From assembly GCA_016208975.1 (NCBI GenBank), contig JACQXA010000004.1, positions 1,241,015 to 1,305,014 on the forward strand: DNA of 64,000 nucleotides, given 5' to 3'. The position numbers and the translations under genes were made by a program. Positions 34,778-43,299 of the stretch are shown one piece after another. The DNA comes from Nitrospinota bacterium (GTDB taxonomy: Bacteria > Nitrospinota_A > UBA7883 > JACRLM01). The stretch's first letter is position 1; the number at the start of each line of letters is the position of its first letter. The notes under the pieces were generated by a model, which was given only the letters and a program-made list of their open reading frames with translations, did not search any database and was not told the DNA's origin.

Positions 34778-34791
34778 AGAGGGACAACCTG

Positions 34792-36414
34792 ATGAGCGTT
34801 GAAAACAAAGAAGGCCGTGGCCGCGTTTACGTTGTAGGGCTGGACGGGGCCACGTTCGACATAATAAACCCCATGGTGGCCAGGGGTCTGCTTCCAAACC
34901 TGGCCGCTATCATGAAAGAAGGGGTGCACGCGCCGTTGCGCTCCACGGTTCCGGCCTTCAGCCCCGTGGCGTGGACATCCATAATGACCGGCGTAAATCC
35001 CGGCAGGCACGGCATAGCCGACGCGTTCATCCATCATCCCGATTACCGGATGAGTTTCGCCAACTCCACATACCGCAAATGCCGCCCAGTATGGGCCATC
35101 CTGAACGAAATGGGATACACCACAGGCGTAATGAACGTGCCGCTCACTTATCCCCCTGAACATGTGGACGGATTCATGATAACCGGCATGTTCACCCCCG
35201 AAACGGCCACGGATTTCACATGGCCCGTGGAATTGATGGGGGAGCTTCGCCACCGGTTCGGCAAATACCGGTTCGAGGCGGTGCAATCTGAAAACCTGGA
35301 CAAGGTGATAAGCACCACCTACGAGTCCATAGACCAGAAAGACCGCGTTCTGGAGCATTTGCTGGAGAAGAGCGACCCTGATTTTGTATTCATGGTTTTC
35401 GTGGAGACCGACAGGATCCAGCACCAGTTCTGGAAATTCATAGACCCGTTGCGGCCGGATGTGGACGATGCGGGCCGGGCTAAATACGGCTCTGTTATAA
35501 GCGACGTTTACGCCAGGCTGGACCGGTCGCTGGGCAAGATAATGGCCCGGCTTACGCCGAAAGATTCGGTGGTGATAGTGTCCGACCACGGGTTCGGCCC
35601 GTTGCGCCGGGCCTTCTCGCTTGGCAACTGGTTAATTGATAACGGTTACACGGCCTATTCAGGAAACAGCGAGCAGACGAAACCTTCATTCGCCAGTTCG
35701 TTGATAGACGTGTTCAAACGGAAAGCTTTGGGCGTGGGGCCGGACAAGGACAAACAGATAAACCGGTTCTTCAACGGGGTGGACTGGGCCTGCACAAAAG
35801 CCTTCACCGAGGGAGCCGCCGGGGGGATATTCATCAATTCGAAAGACGCGTATCCCAACGGATTGGTCAACCCCGGCGACGAATATGAGAACCTTCGGGA
35901 GGAGATAATAGACGGGCTGATGAAACTTCAGGACCCGGCCACGGGGAAGCTGGTGGTGGAAGCCGTCCACCGGCGGGAGGATGTTTATAAACCCATGCCA
36001 TCCACCCAGGGGATACCCGATTTGATAGTCACCTGCGCCGAGGGTTATCACACCATTTCGCCGTCCGAGGCCGCCTATTACAAGCTGGACATCGAGGGGA
36101 TGTTCTTCACCCATCGCTGGTCCGGCAGGCACGCGGATTATGGCGTTTTCATGATGAAAGGGCCATCGGCGCGCCAGGGGGTAAAGCTTGAGCGGGCGCA
36201 CGTGAACGACGTGACCCCAACGGTTATACATTTGATGGGCTCTCCGGTTAGCGGGGAGTTCGACGGCAGGCCGTTATACGAGGGGCTTACAGGCCCGGAA
36301 ATCGGGACTGATGCGGCATATTCCCTGGCTAACGCGGGAGTGGTGAGGGATTTCTCCAGCGACGAAGCGCGGCAGATAGAAGAAAAGCTAAAAGAGCTGG
36401 GGTATTTGGATTGA
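34792..36414 (+). CDS. Second alkaline-phosphatase-superfamily phosphodiesterase
   Basis: A 540-residue paralogue of the preceding protein. Metal ligand Asp18 is in VVGLDGATFD, candidate nucleophile Ser57 in VPAFSPVAWTSIMTG, with ETDRIQHQFW, VSDHGFGPL and THRWSGRHADYGVFM following, and the same C-terminal tail (IEEKLKELGYLD). The nucleophile differs between the two (Thr, Ser). ATG 34792 follows GAAGAGGG; a GTG at 34774 overlaps the previous stop and is an alternative. Adjacent paralogues with changed active sites may act on different bonds or one may be regulatory. Confidence 0.88.
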   Translation: MSVENKEGRGRVYVVGLDGATFDIINPMVARGLLPNLAAIMKEGVHAPLRSTVPAFSPVAWTSIMTGVNPGRHGIADAFIHHPDYRMSFANSTYRKCRPVWAILNEMGYTTGVMNVPLTYPPEHVDGFMITGMFTPETATDFTWPVELMGELRHRFGKYRFEAVQSENLDKVISTTYESIDQKDRVLEHLLEKSDPDFVFMVFVETDRIQHQFWKFIDPLRPDVDDAGRAKYGSVISDVYARLDRSLGKIMARLTPKDSVVIVSDHGFGPLRRAFSLGNWLIDNGYTAYSGNSEQTKPSFASSLIDVFKRKALGVGPDKDKQINRFFNGVDWACTKAFTEGAAGGIFINSKDAYPNGLVNPGDEYENLREEIIDGLMKLQDPATGKLVVEAVHRREDVYKPMPSTQGIPDLIVTCAEGYHTISPSEAAYYKLDIEGMFFTHRWSGRHADYGVFMMKGPSARQGVKLERAHVNDVTPTVIHLMGSPVSGEFDGRPLYEGLTGPEIGTDAAYSLANAGVVRDFSSDEARQIEEKLKELGYLD

Positions 36415-36445
36415 TGGCCGCAAGAGGTGACGCAGGGAGGTTAAC

Positions 36446-37972
36446 GTGAGGGTATTGCTGATAAGGCCGCCATACACGAGGATTCGCGGGGCGGGCCAGG
36501 TTCCATATTTCCCGCTGGGCATAGGCTATGTGGGCGCCATGCTGGAGAAGAACGGTTTCGAGGTGGGCATATACAACGCGGACGTGCCCGCTGGCCGCAG
36601 TGAAATGGTGTTCCACGACGAACGGGACGTGTTCTCCCAGCGCTCGGCGGCCCACGCCAGATATAAAGCGGCGCTGAATAACGACGAGCATCCGGTGTGG
36701 AACGAAGTGCGGGAAACCCTGCGGACGTTCAAACCGGACGTGGTGGGGCTTTCCATCCTTTCGGTGGAGTATCCTTCAGCGCTGAAGATAAGCAAAATAG
36801 CCAAACAGATGAATCCCTCCATAAAAGTTGTATGGGGCGGGTTCCATCCCACCTTCATGCCCGAGGGGAGCTTGAAGAACCCCGAGGTGGACGTGGTGGT
36901 GGCCGGCGAAGGGGAGCAGACCGCCGTGGAGCTTATGAAAGCCCTGGACACGGGCGGGGATCTCACAAAAATCCTGGGGCTGTACTTAAAATCCAACGGT
37001 GGCGTGATTTTCACCGGGCCCCGGCCCATCATGGACGATCTGGACTCCATCCCGTACCCCGCGCGGCATTTGAGGCTTTACCCGGAGCGGTACGACCCGC
37101 GCAACATGGGCAACATAATAACCTCCCGCGGGTGCCCGTTCCGTTGCACATTTTGCGGGTGCAGGAACCTGTGGGAGAAGAAGTTCCGCCGCCGGTCGCC
37201 GGAAAATGTCATCGCCGAGCTGAAAGATCTGGTGGGGACATACCGCGCAAACCATATCTTTTTCATGGACGACACCTTCAGCCTGAAGAAAAACTACGGC
37301 ATCGAAATGTGCCAGGCCATCATAGACTCTGGCCTCAACGTGGTGTGGACCACCGACACCCGGGTGGACAGGGTGGACGACGAGCTGATCGGTTACATGA
37401 AGAAGGCCGGATGCGTGTATCTGGACCTGGGGATAGAGACCGGTAGCGACCGGATGTCGAAGATAATCAAGAAAGACATCACCCGGGAGCAGGTTTTCAG
37501 CGCCGTGGACATAATCAACAAACACGACATGGCCACAGGCGCGTTCCTGATGGCAGGGTTTTTGGAAGAGACTATTGAGGATCTGGATGAGACCTTCTCG
37601 CTCATCAGGAAGCTGAAAGTCACCCATATCGCGCTGAACGTGTGGGATCCCATGCCCGGCAGTGAGCTTTACGACCAGTCGGTAACTATGGGTGTGGTGG
37701 CAAAAGACGCCGACTGGAACGATTTCCCCTTGTGGCCGGACACGCATTTCGCCGTGCAGATGAAACCAGACGAGTTCCTGGCCAAGTGCAACCAGATCGC
37801 CGAGCATGTGTACCAGCATAATAATTCGTTCATGGCCTATGTGCGCAAGATAAGGCCAAAAGTGATAGCCCTGGCCAAACGGGATCCGGTATATCTCATG
37901 TTCAGACTGTCGCTCTGGATCAGGGAGCGCTTTTTGCGCATGGTGGGTGGCTCCAGGGCAGAGCAGAGCTGA
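36446..37972 (+). CDS. Cobalamin-binding-domain radical SAM protein (A)
   Basis: A 508-residue B12-dependent-type radical SAM enzyme. The N-terminal Rossmann-like B12 domain (about 1-190) has PLGIGYVGAMLEKNGFEVGI and WGGFHPTFMPEG; the radical SAM core has C230, C234 and C237 in SRGCPFRCTFC, then FFMDDTFSLKK and LDLGIETGSD. These families methylate or rearrange unactivated carbon. Like many relatives it lacks a clear DxHxxG cobalt-ligand motif. GTG start with GGGAGG upstream. Followed after 9 bases by an LpxL-like acyltransferase gene, an order repeated at 49.9-52.1 kb. Confidence 0.92.
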   Translation: MRVLLIRPPYTRIRGAGQVPYFPLGIGYVGAMLEKNGFEVGIYNADVPAGRSEMVFHDERDVFSQRSAAHARYKAALNNDEHPVWNEVRETLRTFKPDVVGLSILSVEYPSALKISKIAKQMNPSIKVVWGGFHPTFMPEGSLKNPEVDVVVAGEGEQTAVELMKALDTGGDLTKILGLYLKSNGGVIFTGPRPIMDDLDSIPYPARHLRLYPERYDPRNMGNIITSRGCPFRCTFCGCRNLWEKKFRRRSPENVIAELKDLVGTYRANHIFFMDDTFSLKKNYGIEMCQAIIDSGLNVVWTTDTRVDRVDDELIGYMKKAGCVYLDLGIETGSDRMSKIIKKDITREQVFSAVDIINKHDMATGAFLMAGFLEETIEDLDETFSLIRKLKVTHIALNVWDPMPGSELYDQSVTMGVVAKDADWNDFPLWPDTHFAVQMKPDEFLAKCNQIAEHVYQHNNSFMAYVRKIRPKVIALAKRDPVYLMFRLSLWIRERFLRMVGGSRAEQS

Positions 37973-37981
37973 CAGGCTCCC

Positions 37982-38977
37982 ATGTCCAAAAAAGACATAG
38001 CCCTCTGGCTGTACTGGAAACCGTTCAGGAAAATCTTGCGGGCCTTGCCGCCAGGTTCCATATACCCTGTGGCCCGGATTGGCGCCCATGCGCTTTGCGC
38101 GATGGCCAAGGGGAAAAGAAGGGCCATAGAAGCGGTTTTTAACGAACTGGATGGCCGGTTCGGACCGGAAGCGGTGGCGGAGGCGTTCCGGTCGCTTATG
38201 TATAACGAGCTTGAGACGCTGTTGTTCCCGGACCTTCGTCCGGGGAACATTGACAGTTACGTTGTGTGTGACGACTTCGCCCGGCTGGGCGCGGCGCTGG
38301 CCCATGGCAAAGGGGTGATGCTGTTGTTCGCCCATTTCGGGGCCAACCAGATGGTGATGCCAGCCGTGGGGCACAAGGGTTACCGGATGTGCCAGCTTAG
38401 CGCGCCATCAACGGTGTGGGAAAACGTGCTTCCCGGCAGAAAGTTCTCCAACATGGAGAAAGAGGCCATGCGCCTGCGGTGGGAGTGTGAGCTTTCGTTG
38501 CCGGTGACGCATATAAACATTTTCGGGTCGCTGAAAAAGGCGTTCCAATGCCTTCGTGGCAACGAAATATTGGGCATAGCCATAGACGGAGGCGGGGGCA
38601 AGAACCGGGTGGCGGTGGAGTTTTTCGGGAAAACGGCCTATTTCTCCACGGGGGCTATGGACCTGGCATTGCGTTCCGGTTGCGTGGTTCTGCCAACGTT
38701 CATGACGCGCACGGAGAGCGGAGCCAGTAAAATGATATTTGAAGACCCAATGACCCTCGTTTCTGGTATGGAGCATGAGGAGGCGTTGAAAATAAACACC
38801 CAGGCGTTCGTGAAAAGGCTGGAGGATTATGTCCGCCGGTTTCCCGGGTTGTACGGCAATTTCCTGGCCCTGCGGAAATTCATGGAGACCCAGGGCGAAC
38901 TTCCATTTATCGAGTCCCGCCAAAACGCTCAAGACCGCCCGTCGCAGGGCGCGGGGGCGCTGGCGGAAGGGGTATAA
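37982..38977 (+). CDS. LpxL/HtrB-like acyltransferase with altered catalytic motif (1)
   Basis: A 331-residue protein of the lysophospholipid/lipid A acyltransferase type. Family segments include LLFAHFGANQM, LGIAIDGGGGKNRVAVEFFG and FSTGAMDLALRSG. In active LpxL enzymes the motif is Hx4(D/E), usually HFGNWE; here H118 is followed by Gln at position 123. It may use another residue, act on a different acceptor, or be non-catalytic. Six bases before the next radical SAM gene. Confidence 0.82.
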   Translation: MSKKDIALWLYWKPFRKILRALPPGSIYPVARIGAHALCAMAKGKRRAIEAVFNELDGRFGPEAVAEAFRSLMYNELETLLFPDLRPGNIDSYVVCDDFARLGAALAHGKGVMLLFAHFGANQMVMPAVGHKGYRMCQLSAPSTVWENVLPGRKFSNMEKEAMRLRWECELSLPVTHINIFGSLKKAFQCLRGNEILGIAIDGGGGKNRVAVEFFGKTAYFSTGAMDLALRSGCVVLPTFMTRTESGASKMIFEDPMTLVSGMEHEEALKINTQAFVKRLEDYVRRFPGLYGNFLALRKFMETQGELPFIESRQNAQDRPSQGAGALAEGV

Positions 38978-38982
38978 GTAAA

Positions 38983-40587
38983 ATGCGAGCCACATTAATA
39001 GCTCCGGCTCCGCCGGACATCAGCGCCTTTGGGGCGCGAAGCCTGTCTGCTTACCTGCGCTCCAACGGTTATGAAACCCGCGTTATCTTCCTGCCGGGAA
39101 GCATCGGCCTGTTAAAAGAGGGCGGGGACTACGTTTACAGCTACAACAAGGAGACCCTGTCGTCCATTGCCCGGCTTTGCGAGGGATCGGCGCTTGTGGG
39201 CGTTTCGTTCATGACCAGTTATTACGACCGGGCCTTGCAGATAACCGAGTATCTAAAATCGGCTTTGCCCGGTGTTCCGTTGATTTGGGGCGGCATCCAC
39301 CCTTCCAGCAAACCCGAGGAAGCCCTGCGCGTGGCGGACATGGTGTGCGTGGGGGAAGGGGAGGAGCCCCTTCTAAAACTCATGCGCCGGATCGAGGCCG
39401 GGGAAGAATTGGCCGGGGTGGAGGGCATTTGGACGAAGAAGAACGGGGCGGTGGTGAAAACCCCTCTTCATCCACTGGTGAAAGCGCTGGACGATTTGCC
39501 CTATTTCGATTTTAGCAACCACGAACATTATGTGCTGGACAGGTTAAGCGGACAGATGGAGCCGTTGACCGACGAACTGTTCAAGCATCACCTGCCCCTG
39601 CTTCCATATTTCGACGGGTCGCTCATAAGGGCGTTCCGCACCATGACAGACCGGGGATGCCCCCACATGTGCTCGTACTGCAACGTCACCAACATAAAAC
39701 AGATGTATAAGGATGATAACGCCGCGTATTTCCGCTCCCGGAGCGTGGAAAACGCAATGGCGGAACTGGTGGCCATCAAGACTCGATACCCCTTTGTGGA
39801 GGCTATACAGTTTTTCGACGACACCTTCTTCGCCCGGCCTTTAAAACAGATTGAGAGTTTCGCGGAACTGTATAAGGAAAAAGTGGGTTTGCCGTTCTAT
39901 TGCCAGGCCAGCCCCAACACCCTGTCGGAGGCAAAGCTTTCAGCGTTGGTGAATGCGGGGCTTGTATATGTGGAGATGGGGGTGCAGACCGGGAGCGACC
40001 GGATAAAGAAAATGTACCACCGGAACGAGTCCAACGAAAAAATCCTTGAAGCCACCAGGCTTCTAAAAGGGTATGTGGAAAACGGGAAGCTCATGCCACC
40101 CGATTACCACGTGATCATAGACAACCCGTGGGAAACGGAGGAAGACACATTGGCAACCGCCCGGCTTCTTTACGACATTCCGAAACCATACGGGCTGTGC
40201 ATATCCAGCCTGGTGTTCTTCCCCCAGACCGAGCTTTATAACAAGGCGCTGGAGGACGGGATAATCGAAGACGAGATGAAGGAGATTTACCGGAAACCCT
40301 TCTATGTCCCGCCCAAACGGACGTACATGAATTTCATCATCTACCTGCTCACCTTCCAGCGGTTCCCCAAATCGCTGGTGAAACTTTTAATGAGCGATGG
40401 CGCCCGGAGCCTTTTTGGTGGAATAAGGTCCGGCTTTCTCTATGGCGCGTTTTACGCGATGGGGGAGACAGCCCGGCTGGCGGCCAAAGGCCTATCCGCC
40501 CTGCGGCGGGGCGACCTGGGCAGGATAGCCGCGTTCTTGCGGAAACTTGTGATCCACGATCCGCTGGTGGCCGGACGCAAACAGTAG
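38983..40587 (+). CDS. Cobalamin-binding-domain radical SAM protein (B)
   Basis: A 534-residue B12-binding radical SAM protein. The N-terminal domain begins with ATLIAPAPPDISAFGARSLS and contains IWGGIHPSSKPEEA; cluster cysteines are C226, C230 and C233 in DRGCPHMCSYC; FFDDTFFARP and VYVEMGVQTGSD follow. It is clearly paralogous to protein C at 48390-49886 through most of its length. The C-terminal ~100 residues include hydrophobic or basic stretches that may touch the membrane. Substrate unknown; lipid context suggests a lipid or lipid-linked sugar. Confidence 0.92.
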   Translation: MRATLIAPAPPDISAFGARSLSAYLRSNGYETRVIFLPGSIGLLKEGGDYVYSYNKETLSSIARLCEGSALVGVSFMTSYYDRALQITEYLKSALPGVPLIWGGIHPSSKPEEALRVADMVCVGEGEEPLLKLMRRIEAGEELAGVEGIWTKKNGAVVKTPLHPLVKALDDLPYFDFSNHEHYVLDRLSGQMEPLTDELFKHHLPLLPYFDGSLIRAFRTMTDRGCPHMCSYCNVTNIKQMYKDDNAAYFRSRSVENAMAELVAIKTRYPFVEAIQFFDDTFFARPLKQIESFAELYKEKVGLPFYCQASPNTLSEAKLSALVNAGLVYVEMGVQTGSDRIKKMYHRNESNEKILEATRLLKGYVENGKLMPPDYHVIIDNPWETEEDTLATARLLYDIPKPYGLCISSLVFFPQTELYNKALEDGIIEDEMKEIYRKPFYVPPKRTYMNFIIYLLTFQRFPKSLVKLLMSDGARSLFGGIRSGFLYGAFYAMGETARLAAKGLSALRRGDLGRIAAFLRKLVIHDPLVAGRKQ

Positions 40588-40650
40588 GCCGGTTCGCGCT
40601 GTGGCTTGGCCGGGATGACAATCCTTGGCTGGCGTCACATTGCCCGCCCG

Positions 40651-43299
40651 TCACTTAATATAGCGGAATGACGGCCCTTTGACGCCCATCAACATCACCC
40701 GTTTATCATCCATACCTGGAGCTGGGGCCACAGGCGCGTCCACGGGGCGCAGGGTGATTACGTTTTTCCCGGCGGCCACTTTTAGTCTGGCGATGGAGTT
40801 TTTACCCGGAGCGAGGGTGATTTGAGTTTCCGCTCCGCCGGATGAAATTTTCAACCCGGCGCTGGCTCGGTTGGGGGCCGAGGCGCCTATTAGAATCTCC
40901 GCCGATAATTCCACCACGCCCGCCCGTTTGGCCAAAATTTCCATTTCAGCGCCGGTGGAGTTCAACCAGAAAGCCGTGGCGCCGTTCCACTCTTCCACGC
41001 CGTTCTCGTTGTTGATGGATGTGACTACCACGCCACTCTTTTCATTTTTCAGCCATGCTTGCGTGTCGAAGGAGTACAAGCGGGCCCCGCTGGCGGACTT
41101 GAACAACAAGCGCGGAGCCGGTGAGATAAGCGAAGCTATGGCGTCGCCATAACCGTCGAACTTGTTCCACGAAAGCAGTAACGAGCCATCCCGTGCGGAC
41201 TTTAAAATTTCCACCGCCGCGTCCTCGGGTTTTAAAGTGATAGCCATGGGGCGCAGGTTTTTGTGATGGGTTAATAAATCATGTGTGGGGGGCCATTGCC
41301 GGTAATAAATTGCGTGAGGTTTGCCCGATACCTCGCGCAAAACCTTTTCCAGCCCGGCGTCCGGTTCTGGCGCCCAAGGACGCGCGTCGGCAACTCCTCG
41401 CAGAACCCTTGCGCCCAATATCATGGGGCGGGTGTCGGCAATGTTCGGATTGCGGGTGTTGGGCTTGTCCAGCGGCTCTAAAGTGTATGCCCCGCCAGTT
41501 TTGTAGTAGAAAGTGGCCGGGCCTTGGCGTGGGGCCAGAACCGCCTCGCCCGATACCGATAATTTTGTGGCCGCCCTTCCGGAAACCCCCGGCGCCGGGA
41601 AAAGCTCCAGCGTTATTGGGATAATTTCGGCGCCCGACGCGATGGCCGAGAATTTTGTGGCTTCGCCACCAATCCAGAAATTTTCCACTCCGTTCACGTA
41701 TTCCACGCCGTTGGGGGATTCCACGCTGGTAACCACGGAAGTTGAATCGCCGAACCGGAACGATTCCACTTGAGAAATGTCGAATATCTTGTAGCCCCGT
41801 TTCTGCTCGAAAATAAGTTTAGGCATGGGGACGAGGGTGACGCTGGCGTTGAACGTTTTGATGCTGTCGTTATTGGCCAGCAGAAACCGTTTGCCGGATG
41901 CGGTTGCAATGCGTTCAAGGGCGGCGGCGGCGTCCCTCTGGCAGGTGACCGGCTCCACGCTCCAGACGATGTTGTTAATATCCCGCGTCATTAACGGGAA
42001 TATACGGGTGGCGTACCCGCCATCGATCACGGTGACGGAAATTTTCTCCGGAACGGCGGCAAGTTGTTTGAGCCTCTCCAGCGTTTCCATGGAGCCAACG
42101 CCGCTGGGCCATCCGTGATGGTATTGGAACTTGTCGTCATCGGGCACGTTCAAAGGATGGGGGGACCGGGAGAAATCCAGCCCGGAACTTATCCATTGAT
42201 AGCCTGTTCCGGCCAGCAATATAGCTATCAAGGATGACGCCGTGACGGTTTTAAGGCGGTTCGCATTGACCCAATTTGCGCGTATGGCGGCGAGCCATTC
42301 CGCAAGCGCGACTCCCATAAGCATCGCCAAAGGCAGAAGACCCGGAAGGTAATAACGGGAATACCAGCCCTTGAAAATCACGATATACGCCGATGCGGAA
42401 ACGGCGAAGGCCAGCCACAGGCAGGTTTTAATGCGAGTGGGTTTAGCTACCGACCAGATACCCGTCAACGCCATAAGCCCAATGAACGCGCCGCCATTAA
42501 AAATGCTCAAGCGGGAATAGAGCAGGGATGAGTTTAGAATAAGCCGCTCCTCCCAAAACCGTTTAAGCGTCAGGGGCTCGGCGGAGCCTGAATCATCCCC
42601 GCCGCCGATGAACATGTGCAGGAAATCCATATAAACATCGGCGTTAGCCAGCGCCTTTGGGAGAACAATTAGAAGCGGAACCATGGCCGAGGGTATGGCA
42701 ATTAACGCCAATCGCAAGACCCGGCGCGGTTGTGCCCTTTGGGCCATGAGAATAAAGAAGATGAAGAACAGCCCCACCATGGCGGTGACCTTTGTGATCA
42801 CGGCCAGGCCCAGGGCCACCCCCCCCGCGACAGCTGGAACGGGAGTTTTTGCGCTACCAGATATGGAAAAGAAGAAAAGCGCCCAAGCCAGGAAGAAACA
42901 GATTATAGGGTCATGAATGGCAAGCCGGTCGTGGAACACAACAAAAGGCATGAGGGCCCATATGATTCCGGCTACCATGCCAGAGGCGGTTCCGGCCAGG
43001 CTCCTGGTGGCGAAGAATATCCCGATGGCCGTTCCCGCCCCCAGAAGGGCGATGAACATCCGGGTGGCGGTAAGGGCGTTATCGGCGAAATGGGCAGTGG
43101 GGTAAAAAAGGGCGTATCCCAGCACCTTGAACCCCACGGTTACTTCGGAGGTGAAGTTGGCCATGGCGGCCCGCTCGATATAAATGGACTCATCAATAAA
43201 CGGCCCCAAAATCCCCAGGTTGAAAACCCGGAAAGATATGGCGAGGGCGGCTATCAAAAAGACAGCCGCCAAGGTTTTCGAATTGGCCTCTTTAATCAT
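40651..43299 (-). CDS. GT-C membrane glycosyltransferase-like protein (ArnT/PMT, GT39 type)
   Basis: An 882-residue protein. The N-terminal ~360 residues carry about ten membrane segments with an acidic first loop (GPFIDESIY) and WALMPFVVFHDRLAIHDP, typical of GT39/GT83 enzymes that use polyprenyl-phosphate sugars on the periplasmic side. A long C-terminal part (about 400-882) is soluble and beta-rich, with repeated VESPNGVEYVNGVENFW and INNENGVEEWNGATAFW units, probably two carbohydrate-binding-like modules. It overlaps the upstream gene by ATGA and converges with the radical SAM gene. Confidence 0.85.
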   Translation of the reverse strand: MIKEANSKTLAAVFLIAALAISFRVFNLGILGPFIDESIYIERAAMANFTSEVTVGFKVLGYALFYPTAHFADNALTATRMFIALLGAGTAIGIFFATRSLAGTASGMVAGIIWALMPFVVFHDRLAIHDPIICFFLAWALFFFSISGSAKTPVPAVAGGVALGLAVITKVTAMVGLFFIFFILMAQRAQPRRVLRLALIAIPSAMVPLLIVLPKALANADVYMDFLHMFIGGGDDSGSAEPLTLKRFWEERLILNSSLLYSRLSIFNGGAFIGLMALTGIWSVAKPTRIKTCLWLAFAVSASAYIVIFKGWYSRYYLPGLLPLAMLMGVALAEWLAAIRANWVNANRLKTVTASSLIAILLAGTGYQWISSGLDFSRSPHPLNVPDDDKFQYHHGWPSGVGSMETLERLKQLAAVPEKISVTVIDGGYATRIFPLMTRDINNIVWSVEPVTCQRDAAAALERIATASGKRFLLANNDSIKTFNASVTLVPMPKLIFEQKRGYKIFDISQVESFRFGDSTSVVTSVESPNGVEYVNGVENFWIGGEATKFSAIASGAEIIPITLELFPAPGVSGRAATKLSVSGEAVLAPRQGPATFYYKTGGAYTLEPLDKPNTRNPNIADTRPMILGARVLRGVADARPWAPEPDAGLEKVLREVSGKPHAIYYRQWPPTHDLLTHHKNLRPMAITLKPEDAAVEILKSARDGSLLLSWNKFDGYGDAIASLISPAPRLLFKSASGARLYSFDTQAWLKNEKSGVVVTSINNENGVEEWNGATAFWLNSTGAEMEILAKRAGVVELSAEILIGASAPNRASAGLKISSGGAETQITLAPGKNSIARLKVAAGKNVITLRPVDAPVAPAPGMDDKRVMLMGVKGPSFRYIK

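Noticed and set aside
34693-35589. 298-codon open frame on the minus strand
   Set aside because: Antisense to the second phosphodiesterase gene; no recognisable domain or ribosome site.
36986-38374. 462-codon open frame on the minus strand
   Set aside because: It lies opposite radical SAM A and the acyltransferase, whose motifs are strong. Its peptide is rich in His, Pro, Arg and Gly, as expected from the complement of GC-rich codons.
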